Source: Alkaliphilus transvaalensis ATCC 700919 (lineage in GTDB: Bacteria > Bacillota > Clostridia > Peptostreptococcales > Natronincolaceae). From it: 64,000 nt of DNA. The notes under the pieces are model-generated. The model searched no databases. It was not told the DNA's origin and saw only the letters and a program-made list of their open reading frames with translations. Position numbers and translations under genes: made by a program. This document shows positions 1-7,477 of this stretch, piece by piece. How positions within the stretch are numbered: the stretch's first letter is position 1; each line of letters begins with the position of its first letter. The stretch covers positions 187,063-251,062 of the forward strand of contig NZ_KK211288.1 of the NCBI RefSeq assembly GCF_000621485.1, read 5' to 3'.

Positions 1-526
1 TTGTTGTTGGAAGATTTAATCCAGCAGGTTGATATTCTGGAAACTCTGCCTTTCCATACCAGCTCCATAGCTCAGCAACTAATTTCTTTTGTGTATCGCT
101 ATCACAAACTGATCCAATACAAGTAGCAGCTACCCCTAAACAGCCACATAGTGTAGCTAAACCCGCATATCCACCAGCGGCATTTACAAAGGCATTTGTT
201 GGAATTTGATTGAAAGGATAACCTACTTGATCTGCTAATGTACCGAAGAACCCTTCGGCTACTCCGTAACCTCAGCCAGCGCCTGTCTTATAAGCATCAT
301 ATGCTCTTTCAGCGGCTTTATCTGCATCTAATTTTACATAAGTAAAAGGCCATTGGGGAGTATCTGTACCTCCAGACATTGGTTGTGGCGCAACATTAGC
401 TTCGTCTGAACAGGCAGTCAATATTCCTCCCACTCCACCAAGAATCGTAACACCAGCCAAGGATTTTCCAACCCCTTTAATGAAATCTTTTCTTGATATT
501 TGCTTATCTTTTTTTTCGATAGTCAT
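1..526 (-). CDS. Probable Tat-exported selenoprotein, C_GCAxxG_C_C (split-Soret-like) family; partial
   Basis: The frame opens at ATG 526 after a strong AAGGAGGAG site and is interrupted once, by TGA at 274-272 (codon 85). It then stays open to the window edge for 90 more codons. The N-terminus has SRKDFIKG, a near twin-arginine motif with RK in place of RR, then a hydrophobic stretch and an LTAC lipobox, so the product should be an exported lipoprotein. After the TGA come GYGVAEGFF and a CGCLGVAATCIGSVC cluster, which resembles the cysteine pattern of C_GCAxxG_C_C redox proteins. The TGA sits where that family carries a cysteine, and a SECIS-like hairpin follows it. I therefore infer Sec85 rather than a broken gene. 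The 3' end lies outside the window. tatA-tatC lie about 3 kb away. Substrate and partner are unknown. Confidence 0.75.
240..274 (-). promoter_or_regulatory. UGA (Sec) codon with candidate bacterial SECIS hairpin
   Basis: Reading the minus strand, UGA is at 274-272. A 6-bp stem CCGAAG (258-253) / CUUCGG (248-243) closes a GGUU loop (252-249). Beyond a bulged G at 259 it can extend with GUA (262-260) / UAC (242-240). The loop begins 19 nt after the UGA and starts with G. Known bacterial SECIS elements lie just after the UGA with a G in the apical loop, so spacing and loop both fit. Confidence 0.7.
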
Positions 527-655
527 TAAAATATTCTCCTCCTTTATAAGATAAATGATAAAATATTAACACTGAACTATATGTTAATGGGTGTTTCCTA
601 TGTAAACATTATAATATATCTCCTTTTATATCGATAATAAGACTTGTTTATGATG

Positions 656-672
656 TATAAAGATGACTTATA
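656..672. promoter_or_regulatory. Possible LysR operator
   Basis: TATAA-N7-TTATA is a dyad that includes the T-N11-A core of LysR-type boxes. It lies between the divergent selenoprotein gene and the LysR gene, where such regulators usually bind. AT-rich dyads are common by chance, so this is tentative. Confidence 0.3.
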
Positions 673-795
673 ATTGTTTATAATTTAACATCAAAGTCTG
701 TCTTGAAGGCTATCATCATGTTATAATAATAGATAGAAACAACCCCTTATATTTTAAGGATGAATATTTAACCATACTAAAGAGGAGTGAATTTT

Positions 796-1686
796 ATGAA
801 CCTCCAATATCTAAAGGCCTTTTATGTCACTGTTAAGCTAAATAGCATTTCTAAAGCTGCTAAGAACCTTCATTTAACCCAACCAGGTCTCAGTATGCAG
901 ATTCAATCTTTAGAAAAAGACTTAGGGGTTACCCTTTTAACTAGAAGTAACAAAGGTGTAGAACTTACTGAAGCTGGCACAGTGGTTTTCGATTACGCTA
1001 ATACAATTCTTTCTATGCAGGATAATATTGAACGGGATTTAGCCAACCTTAAATCTAATAAGAAGGACCTAATAATCGGCTCTTGTAAGGCTGTTGGTGA
1101 ATATGCCCTTCCCTGTAGTATATACATCTACAAACAAGACCATCAAGATGTTGATATAAACTACGACATCTGTAATTCTGTAGGTGTTATGAATAATCTT
1201 GCAGACAGAACAATAAATATCGGCATTATCCATGGTTCTATGGAAAGAAAGAATATAATAACAGAAAAAATAACCTCTGATAGACTAATTCTAACAACCT
1301 CCCTTCCTTTATTAAAAAATAAAATTACCCTTGATGAACTTAAAACCCTTCCCTTAATCTTTAGGGAGGAGGGTTCTGGAACTAGAGTCACGATAGAAAA
1401 ATATTTAAGTATGGGGAACTTAAAACTTAAAGATTTAAATATCATATATGAATTAAACTCTATGGAGGCGATAAAAACATCAGTGATTTCAGGCAAAGGT
1501 ATTTCATTTATTCCTGAACTTACAATTAAAAGAGAGCTTCGAGATGGGGTTTTAAGAGAAATTGAAATTGAAGGGATTAATATGAAAAGCGATTTCTATA
1601 TCGCTTATCGAGATGATCATCAATTTACTAGCTATGAAAGTCAGTTTATTGAGTTTATTAAATCTTCAAAAAGAGGATTTTGCTAA
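796..1686 (+). CDS. LysR-family transcriptional regulator
   Basis: A 296-residue protein of normal LTTR length. Residues 1-60 form the winged HTH (SISKAAKNLHLTQPGLSMQI), followed by a helical linker and a type-2 periplasmic-binding-fold effector domain from about residue 90. The effector domain contains FREEGSGTR, a segment typical of the CysL/YeiE-like branch that often controls sulfur genes. I chose ATG 796, with AGAGGAG at 781-787, over an upstream in-frame GTG at 787 that overlaps that ribosome site. The gene is divergent from the selenoprotein gene and convergent with the yeeE-tusA module. Regulation of one or both is likely but not shown by the sequence. Confidence 0.9.
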   Translation: MNLQYLKAFYVTVKLNSISKAAKNLHLTQPGLSMQIQSLEKDLGVTLLTRSNKGVELTEAGTVVFDYANTILSMQDNIERDLANLKSNKKDLIIGSCKAVGEYALPCSIYIYKQDHQDVDINYDICNSVGVMNNLADRTINIGIIHGSMERKNIITEKITSDRLILTTSLPLLKNKITLDELKTLPLIFREEGSGTRVTIEKYLSMGNLKLKDLNIIYELNSMEAIKTSVISGKGISFIPELTIKRELRDGVLREIEIEGINMKSDFYIAYRDDHQFTSYESQFIEFIKSSKRGFC

Positions 1687-1726
1687 AACTGAGGGTTTTG
1701 CTAAAATTAGTTATTTATATAAAAGA

Positions 1727-1797
1727 GCACCTATAAATATTAGATCTAAAGATGTCGCTAGAGTCTAATATTTAAGGTGCCTTTTTATATTTTTTTT
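1727..1797. terminator. Long intrinsic terminator between convergent genes
   Basis: A long stem from GCACCT (1727) to AGGTGC (ending 1780), also pairing AATATTAGA with TCTAATATT. A T-rich tail follows on the plus strand and a TTTTAT run on the minus strand. It can end both the LysR transcript and the yeeE/tusA operon. Confidence 0.85.
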
Positions 1798-1825
1798 ATA
1801 TTTCTTATATTATTTTTTTATATAT

Positions 1826-2344
1826 CTATAAGATATACTTAAACAAAATTTTACTCCCAATCCATGCCCCTACAAACATAAAAGCCGCAAAAACCCAGCC
1901 TTGTAGGGAAAAGGAAGGAATGGCACTAAAGTAGGCTCCTATATTACAACCAAAACTTAATCTTGTCCCATAGCCCATTAGGATTCCACCAAGTAAAGCA
2001 AAACTGAATTGTTTAAAGTTTTTAATTTTCTTCCACTTAAACTCCTTTGCCCATAAAACCGCCAATAAAGCTCCTACGATTACAGCTATATTTAACACAG
2101 TATAGCTATTTAGGAAAAAAGTTTGACCCTCTTTTAACCCATGGTCATAAGTACTATAGTAGTACCAATCTGCAGGATTCAGACCTATTTTTTCTAAAAC
2201 AACAGCTCCCCAATATAAAAAACCAGTGGTGATTTTCCAAGTAGATCCTGTTAAAAATAGCAATAGGATGTTTAAAATGCCTAAAAGGATTCCCCCTACC
2301 CAATAGGGCCATGGGTTTTTAATTACTTTTTCATAAAGTTTCAA
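1826..2344 (-). CDS. YeeE/YedE family transporter, C-terminal-half protein
   Basis: A 172-residue membrane protein with about four hydrophobic helices. It holds one characteristic cysteine, Cys133 in GTRLSFGCNIGAYFSAI, matching the third conserved cysteine of the thiosulfate channel YeeE/TsuA. One-piece family members are about 350 residues, so this is only the second half. The first half is encoded at 2607-3308, and the TusA-like gene sits between them in the same operon. Together the two halves give all three conserved cysteines. In this family sulfur compounds pass along these cysteines; YedE relatives are linked to selenium. Which substrate is used here cannot be read from sequence. Confidence 0.8.
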   Translation of the reverse strand: MKLYEKVIKNPWPYWVGGILLGILNILLLFLTGSTWKITTGFLYWGAVVLEKIGLNPADWYYYSTYDHGLKEGQTFFLNSYTVLNIAVIVGALLAVLWAKEFKWKKIKNFKQFSFALLGGILMGYGTRLSFGCNIGAYFSAIPSFSLQGWVFAAFMFVGAWIGSKILFKYIL

Positions 2345-2365
2345 GCTAAATCATCCTTTCTATAC

Positions 2366-2593
2366 CTATTTAGCCTTTTCAATGTATATTTCCCATTCTC
2401 CATCTGCAATTTCAATATAATCAATGAGGTGCCCTTGTTTTTTAGTCCATTCTACTACATTTTTAATAGAGCAATTATGATCTGTATGCATAATTAAAAC
2501 ATCGCCTATTTCCATCTTATTTAATTGCTTTAATGCCTTTAATAATGGAATGGGACATGCTTCAAATAAACAGTCAAGTTTATATTCTGCCAT
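2366..2593 (-). CDS. TusA/SirA/YedF-like sulfurtransferase
   Basis: A 75-residue TusA-fold protein with the CPIP signature; Cys13 is the expected persulfide (or selenide) carrier and Cys8 is a second nearby cysteine. ATG 2593 is chosen because AGGAGG lies six bases before it; an in-frame ATG at 2599 abuts that site directly. It lies in an operon between the two halves of the YeeE-type transporter. In the TsuA/TsuB system the TusA-like partner accepts sulfur from the channel. YedF, the paralogue in selenium-using bacteria, is the alternative assignment. Confidence 0.85.
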   Translation of the reverse strand: MAEYKLDCLFEACPIPLLKALKQLNKMEIGDVLIMHTDHNCSIKNVVEWTKKQGHLIDYIEIADGEWEIYIEKAK

Positions 2594-2606
2594 AACCATC
2601 CTCCTA

Positions 2607-3308
2607 TCATGTCGTCATAATATTGTTCTTTTTATCGTACCAATCTGCAATAAAATATAAGCCACAAAGTAATAGTAATTGTAGAATCAAAGAAGGAAAA
2701 AATCCAATATGATTTGGAAAATGGACCACAGGAGTTTTAGATATTAAAACACCATCCCAAAAAGGAAAATGAGCAGCACCTAAAGTTGCACCTATAATAA
2801 ACCCTATTAAAACCACTAACTGCATGGCATGTCCTTCTCCAATCCTTATTAAAACCCCTGAAGCACAACCCCCTGCCACCACCATTCCCGTACCAAAAAG
2901 AATTGCTCCTAATGCGGTGTGGAGCCCTACAGGGTTGAATTGACCGGGTAGTTCTGTAATTAGGTAGTCTGGATTAGCCACAGAAGCTCGTAGCTGGATA
3001 ATAAAGAATCCAATGGTAGATACGATAAAGGCCAGTAACACGGCTTTTAGAAGGGATGTGCTCCCTACCATAATAGGGTCCCTAAAGCTAGCTGCAAAAC
3101 AGAATCTAGAACGTTGGAGGGTAATCCCCATCAATATGCCTATAATCCAATAACTACTAAAGTCCAAGTTATAATTAATGAGTGCCAAATAAATAGTAAT
3201 AACCATTCCTGTTATTATGATACCAAAGGGGCTTTGATTCTTCTTTTTCTTAACTTCCATCTCCCTTTGCCTTTTAAGGGCTTCAATCTTACTTGATGTA
3301 GCAGTCAT
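2607..3308 (-). CDS. YeeE/YedE family transporter, N-terminal-half protein
   Basis: A 233-residue multi-helix membrane protein. Start at ATG 3308 with AAGGAGGG seven bases upstream; the frame runs further upstream without a ribosome site. It carries two of the three family cysteines: Cys70 in QRSRFCFAASFRD and Cys148 in VAGGCASGVLIRIGEGH. Residues 1-25 are highly charged and cytosolic. It is the first gene of a three-gene operon with the TusA-like gene and the C-terminal half. The split architecture implies the transporter assembles from two polypeptides. Confidence 0.85.
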   Translation of the reverse strand: MTATSSKIEALKRQREMEVKKKKNQSPFGIIITGMVITIYLALINYNLDFSSYWIIGILMGITLQRSRFCFAASFRDPIMVGSTSLLKAVLLAFIVSTIGFFIIQLRASVANPDYLITELPGQFNPVGLHTALGAILFGTGMVVAGGCASGVLIRIGEGHAMQLVVLIGFIIGATLGAAHFPFWDGVLISKTPVVHFPNHIGFFPSLILQLLLLCGLYFIADWYDKKNNIMTT

Positions 3309-3381
3309 TTTATCCCTCCTTATAATCAAATTCATCGTAAAATGCAATACATAATTACTTTTTTAACAATATCATTATACC

Positions 3382-3415
3382 AAAAAAAATACCCTATTGA
3401 CCGAGGGTATTTTTT
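3382..3415 (-). terminator. Intrinsic terminator after tatC
   Basis: ATACCCT (3389-3395) pairs with AGGGTAT (3404-3410), followed on the minus strand by eight T. It separates the tat operon from the yeeE/tusA operon. Confidence 0.8.
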
Positions 3416-3446
3416 GTATACGATACAAAGCTAATTAATTCTTTCC

Positions 3447-4157
3447 CTAACTTTGCTTTTTATTATAAATTATTGTAGAAATAATAATGCTTAACTCAAG
3501 CAATAGCAGCATTGGTACCGCCAATAATGTCTGGGAAATAATATCTGGTGGTGTCAAAAAAGCTGCCAACACAAAAATTCCTAGCATAATAAACTTTCTA
3601 GATTTTTTTAAAAGTTTTGGTGTTACTATATTAAATTTAGTTAGAAGCATAACTAAATTTGGCAATTGAAAAGTAACTCCAAAGGATAAAAGTAACGAAC
3701 CCACAAAGCCCATATAGCTTGAAAAAGAGAATAATGGTTCAATCTGCTCCCTCGACATTTTTACAAAAAATTCTAAGGTTAGGGGCGTAATAACATAATA
3801 GGCAAAGGCTGCCCCTAGGAGAAAGAAAACCATTGATAAAAAGTTTACCACCAAAACTTGCACCCTTTGCTTAGGGTCCATGCTTGGTAATATAAATCTC
3901 CAAATATGATATAAAATAATTGGTAAGGTTATAACGACCCCAACAACCACTGCAATTTTAATATATGCTATAAATAAATCTGCCGGACTTAGATAAATAA
4001 AATTTAAGGTTCCGGCTGGCTGAATAATAAACTCAACAATTCTATCAATAAAGAAATAACTTAAAGCTGTGCCTAGGATAATCACAATACCGATCATAAT
4101 AATTCTTTTTCTTAGCTCTTCTAAATGCTCCACCAATGTAAGCCTTTTTTCATCCAT
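3447..4157 (-). CDS. tatC: Twin-arginine translocase subunit TatC
   Basis: A 236-residue polytopic membrane protein of the expected TatC size with about six helices. It starts with LVEHLEELRKRI, the conserved N-terminal element that helps bind the twin-arginine signal, and has the family PADLF segment in the first extracytoplasmic loop and an FxLPNLV-type stretch near residue 165. TatC recognises folded substrates carrying a Tat signal. It follows tatA closely in an operon. A possible client, the Tat-type selenoprotein, is encoded 3 kb away. Confidence 0.95.
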   Translation of the reverse strand: MDEKRLTLVEHLEELRKRIIMIGIVIILGTALSYFFIDRIVEFIIQPAGTLNFIYLSPADLFIAYIKIAVVVGVVITLPIILYHIWRFILPSMDPKQRVQVLVVNFLSMVFFLLGAAFAYYVITPLTLEFFVKMSREQIEPLFSFSSYMGFVGSLLLSFGVTFQLPNLVMLLTKFNIVTPKLLKKSRKFIMLGIFVLAAFLTPPDIISQTLLAVPMLLLLELSIIISTIIYNKKQS

Positions 4158-4177
4158 AAATTTTCACCAGCTTATCA

Positions 4178-4357
4178 TTATTTTGTCTCTTGTTCATCAG
4201 ACATAACTTCAGAAGTAACACTAGAGGTATGGGCTTTAAATTCTTTGATCCCCTTCCCTAACGCTTTACCAATTTCAGGAAGCTTGCTTGGCCCAAATAC
4301 AACTAAAGCAATAATTAATATTAAAATCAATTCTGGTCCACCTAATCTTCCAAACAT
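4178..4357 (-). CDS. tatA: Sec-independent translocase subunit TatA
   Basis: A 59-residue protein starting at ATG 4357 with AAGGAGGA upstream. It has an N-terminal membrane helix (ILILIIALVVFGPSKLPE), the hinge FGPSKLPEIG, an amphipathic helix (GKALGKGIKEFK) and a charged tail, the standard TatA layout. No separate TatB is present, as in many Firmicutes where one TatA serves both roles. TatA forms the translocation oligomer with TatC, whose gene follows 20 bp downstream. Confidence 0.95.
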   Translation of the reverse strand: MFGRLGGPELILILIIALVVFGPSKLPEIGKALGKGIKEFKAHTSSVTSEVMSDEQETK

Positions 4358-4563
4358 ACTAATTCCTCCTTGGGGATTATTTAACTAACTTTGATAAAAT
4401 TATACCATAGTTAAGCCCGCTATGTTACTACTTAGCTTAAAGGAAAACTTTATAGTATATAAGTAAGCTTTATAGCCCCAAATATTGCCCATATAATCAT
4501 CACTATAGGACTTATTCCATTGATGTAAATTAAAGCTGATTAGTCCTTTTGTAAAATTGGTGG

Positions 4564-4590
4564 TAAAAAAAGAGACTCCTAAGAGCCTCT
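4564..4590 (-). terminator. Intrinsic terminator after ribU
   Basis: On the minus strand AGAGGCTC-TTAG-GAGTCTCT is an 8-bp stem with one GT pair, followed by seven T. Confidence 0.8.
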
Positions 4591-4613
4591 TGTCATAATT
4601 TATTTCTGGAATC

Positions 4614-5234
4614 TTAATTATTTTTAATAATAGGTGATACTTTTTTATAAATTAACATTGTAACTAACCCAATTACAATTCCCTTTACTAAATTAAAGGG
4701 GGTAACTCCATAAAGTACCAATGTTCTTACATCAACTATATTTCGATTTACAACTGTTCCCATATTCACAATAGCTTCTATTGGCATAAAGTTTGAATAA
4801 AATGGTATCAGAATATAAATATTTGCTATTACACCAACAATACACATTGAAATTGTTCCAGCAATGACTCCAAGTAGAGCATGAACCTTATCTTTCTTAC
4901 GATGATAAATAATTGAAGCAGGAACAACATAGGCACTACCAACTATAAAGTTAGCTAATGAACCTACACCACCAGTAGACGAGTTGGTAATAAAGTGAAG
5001 TAAGACTTTAATCAACTGAATAAATACCCCTGCCACTGGTCCTAATGCAAAGCCCCCTACTAGTGCTGGCACATCACTTAAGTCAATTTTAAGGAATGTT
5101 GGAAAGATTGGTATAGGAAGTTCTAGAAGCATAAGTACATATGCCAATACTGCTAAAATCGAGATTTTTACTAAGGTTTTGGTAGAAATCCTTTTCTTTT
5201 TTTCCATACTAAAAACATTACTTGTATTTTGCAT
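4614..5234 (-). CDS. ribU: Riboflavin ECF transporter S component
   Basis: A 206-residue hydrophobic protein with about six helices, the size of ECF S components. Features include KISILAVLAYVLMLLELPIP near the N-terminus and the KIDLSDVPALVGGFALGP segment typical of RibU. It binds riboflavin and works with a shared energizing module (EcfA/A'/T) encoded elsewhere. The FMN riboswitch immediately upstream confirms the substrate class and indicates that FMN represses its transcription. Start is ATG 5234 with a purine-rich GAGGA site. It appears to be a single-gene unit ended by its own terminator. Confidence 0.93.
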   Translation of the reverse strand: MQNTSNVFSMEKKKRISTKTLVKISILAVLAYVLMLLELPIPIFPTFLKIDLSDVPALVGGFALGPVAGVFIQLIKVLLHFITNSSTGGVGSLANFIVGSAYVVPASIIYHRKKDKVHALLGVIAGTISMCIVGVIANIYILIPFYSNFMPIEAIVNMGTVVNRNIVDVRTLVLYGVTPFNLVKGIVIGLVTMLIYKKVSPIIKNN

Positions 5235-5289
5235 TGAAGCATCCTCCTCATTTTTTATTCTCTCTTTTCTTCAAGGATTATTTAAGAAT

Positions 5290-5320
5290 AAAAAACACCT
5301 GAAGAAATAATCTCCAGGTG
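5290..5320 (-). terminator. Expression-platform terminator of the FMN riboswitch
   Basis: CACCTG (5296-5301) pairs with CAGGTG (5315-5320), followed on the minus strand by six T. It lies between the aptamer and ribU, so FMN binding should cause premature termination. Confidence 0.8.
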
Positions 5321-5359
5321 AAATAAGGCATAGTTTAATGCACAACAATTACCAAACTA

Positions 5360-5475
5360 TCTTCTCCCATCCAGACTGTACTGTCGGCTCTGGAATCTCA
5401 CCAGATCAACCAAATTGGCTCGCGGGCTTCGTTTATCACGTTACCGCCGGTCGGGAATTTCACCCTGCCCTGAAG
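5360..5475 (-). promoter_or_regulatory. FMN riboswitch (RFN element)
   Basis: On the minus strand the sequence holds the RFN blocks in order: CTTCAGGGCAGGGTGAAATT, CCCGACCGGCGGTAA, AGCCCGCGAGCC, TGGTGAGATTCCAGAGCCGA, CAGTACAGTCTGGATGGGAG and the closing GAAGATAG. These are the conserved elements of the FMN aptamer. It precedes ribU. Confidence 0.97.
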
Positions 5476-5584
5476 AATAGATTAATATTTAATTACTTAC
5501 ATTATAACGCTATTTGCTTTTATTGGCAAGTCATTATTACTAAAAATTAAGCAACATTTTTTTATTTATGGCTACCCTTTTAAA

Positions 5585-6079
5585 TTACATCTTTATATGT
5601 TTATTTATTTTCCCAAGAAAACTTATTTCTTCTTCTATGGTAATTTTAGATTTAATTACCATGATCAATATGAGTAATAAGATCACTATTTTAGGTGCTA
5701 ATGAGGCTACTCTTAGCCATTCCCTTGAGATTATTTCAACATAAGTTAATTGGGTTACTTTTAAAAATATGATTAGATATGCGGTTTCTACCAGTATAGC
5801 AATGGCCGTACCAATTAAATTAACCAGCAGACTACATAGTAACCTCACTCTAACGATTGTAAATGTAAGAAAAATAGCAATTATTGTTTGAAGGATAAAA
5901 CTAAGATCATATTCATAGTAATTTCTAATGAAATATACTGCAATTCCCTGTAGAATTCCTGCAATAATGACTCTTTTAATAGGTGGTTTTACGCCTATTA
6001 ATTGGAGTCCTAAGAAGATTTTTACGATTACTTCTGGTATAGTAATAAAAATAACGAAACTAATTGGCAACATATCCAT
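5585..6079 (-). CDS. Unidentified polytopic membrane protein
   Basis: About 164 residues from ATG 6079, preceded by AGGGGAG at a rather long spacing; a TTG at 6115 in the same frame is a less likely start. It has five or so hydrophobic segments and ends in a charged KINKHIKM tail. The arrangement resembles membrane sensor domains at the N-terminus of some Firmicute histidine kinases, but there is no kinase part and I do not recognise the family. It begins 44 bp after the amidohydrolase gene in the same direction, so the two may be cotranscribed. Confidence 0.6.
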   Translation of the reverse strand: MDMLPISFVIFITIPEVIVKIFLGLQLIGVKPPIKRVIIAGILQGIAVYFIRNYYEYDLSFILQTIIAIFLTFTIVRVRLLCSLLVNLIGTAIAILVETAYLIIFLKVTQLTYVEIISREWLRVASLAPKIVILLLILIMVIKSKITIEEEISFLGKINKHIKM

Positions 6080-6123
6080 TACTTTATAATCTCCCCTTAT
6101 CCCCCTCAACACCAATAACTCAA

Positions 6124-7281
6124 TTATTTACGGTATACGATTCTACCGTCGATAATGGTACACCCCACAGAAGCTTGTAAATCAAAAGGATGCCTATCCC
6201 AAATAACCACATCGGCATCTTTACCTACTTCTAAGCTACCTATCCTGTCATCTACCCCTAAAATTTCTGCAGGATAAATGGTAATGGCCTTTAATGCTTC
6301 TTCTTCCTCCATACCTGATTTCATAGATAGGGCTGCACACATTGGTAAGTGTTGTAAAGGTATAACCGGGTGATCTGTCATAATGGCCACCTTTACCCCA
6401 GCTTTATTTAAGATTCCTGGTGTATCAAAGGTCTTATTTTTCAATTCAAATTTAGATCGATCGCCAAAGGTAGGTCCTACTACAACTGGTATCTCTTCTT
6501 TAGCTAACTCATCAGCAATAAGATGCCCCTCTGTACAATGTTCTAAAGTAATCTTTAATCCAAATTCTTTTGCAATTCTAATGGCTGTAAATATATCATC
6601 CGCTCTGTGGGCGTGGGCCTTAAGAGGAACACTACCTTCTAATAAGGGTAACATTGATTCCATCTTGATATCAAAGACCGGATACTTTGACACATCCCCA
6701 TTTGCCGCCTTCTTTTTTTCATGATAGCGTTTAGCGGCCATGATCGTTTCTCTAAGAAGAGCAGCAGTTCCCATCCGAGTCATAGGTGTTCGCTTTTTCT
6801 CATTATAAACCCGTTTCGGATTCTCTCCAAAGGCAACCTTTAAAGCTGCATTCTCTACCATAATCATATCATCAATTCTTTTTCCATAGGTTTTAATTAT
6901 GGCAAACTGTCCCCCTATAACATTGGCGCTTCCTGGACCAGCGGCCGTAGCAGTAATTCCTCCCTGATAGGCTTCTTCAAAAGTTCTGTCCATTGGATTA
7001 ATAGCATCAATACTTCTAAGATGTGGTGTAATAGGGTCTGTCATTTCATTTCCATCTGCCCCTTCAAACCCAATAGCATCTTCCCATAACCCTAAATGAG
7101 TGTGGGCATCTATCATCCCAGGAAAAACCATCTTTCCTGTTGCATCTATTACCTCTGCACCTTCTGGAGCTGAAATTGTCTCTGCAATTTCTTTAATTTT
7201 TCCATCTGCAATTAACAGACATCCCTTGTCAAGAATCTTTCCTGCCATCGTATAAATTTTGGCATTTTTTATTAAGATCAT
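6124..7281 (-). CDS. Metal-dependent amidohydrolase (imidazolonepropionase-like)
   Basis: A 385-residue enzyme of the amidohydrolase superfamily. An N-terminal beta-sandwich segment (ILIKNAKIYTMAGKILDKG) leads to the metal motif DAHTHLG (His60, His62). Further likely ligands are His223/His225 in KAHAHRADD, His248 in LEHCTEGH and Asp303 in MTDHPV. The C-terminal GSLEVGKDADVVIWD returns to the sandwich. These enzymes hydrolyse C-N bonds of amides or cyclic compounds; substrate is unknown. RBS is a GAGGGG before ATG 7281. It precedes the membrane protein gene at 5585. Confidence 0.9.
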   Translation of the reverse strand: MILIKNAKIYTMAGKILDKGCLLIADGKIKEIAETISAPEGAEVIDATGKMVFPGMIDAHTHLGLWEDAIGFEGADGNEMTDPITPHLRSIDAINPMDRTFEEAYQGGITATAAGPGSANVIGGQFAIIKTYGKRIDDMIMVENAALKVAFGENPKRVYNEKKRTPMTRMGTAALLRETIMAAKRYHEKKKAANGDVSKYPVFDIKMESMLPLLEGSVPLKAHAHRADDIFTAIRIAKEFGLKITLEHCTEGHLIADELAKEEIPVVVGPTFGDRSKFELKNKTFDTPGILNKAGVKVAIMTDHPVIPLQHLPMCAALSMKSGMEEEEALKAITIYPAEILGVDDRIGSLEVGKDADVVIWDRHPFDLQASVGCTIIDGRIVYRK

Positions 7282-7431
7282 TTTAATCCCCTCCTGATAT
7301 TTCAGTTAGTTCTATATTCAACGGGATTACAGTTAATTCCTTTTTATTTTATTAAAAAAATTTCGATAATTGAAATATATTAATATTTTTTTGAAGCATC
7401 AGTCTCCCCTTATATAAGACTCCTTAAAGAA

Positions 7432-7460
7432 CAAAAAAGTTCCCAAAATTTGAGAACTTT
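7432..7460 (-). terminator. Intrinsic terminator after cobT
   Basis: On the minus strand AAAGTTCTC-AAATTTT-GGGAACTTT followed by TTTTTG. Confidence 0.75.
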
Positions 7461-7477
7461 TAATTATAATTTTTAAT

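Noticed and set aside
272..526. A complete 84-residue gene ending at TGA 272
   Set aside because: The frame remains open for 90 codons with a coherent cysteine-rich domain, and a SECIS-like hairpin follows the TGA, so a Sec codon explains it better than a stop or a pseudogene.
5338..5550. A plus-strand ORF of 70 codons
   Set aside because: It lies antisense to the FMN riboswitch, whose conserved blocks explain the sequence.
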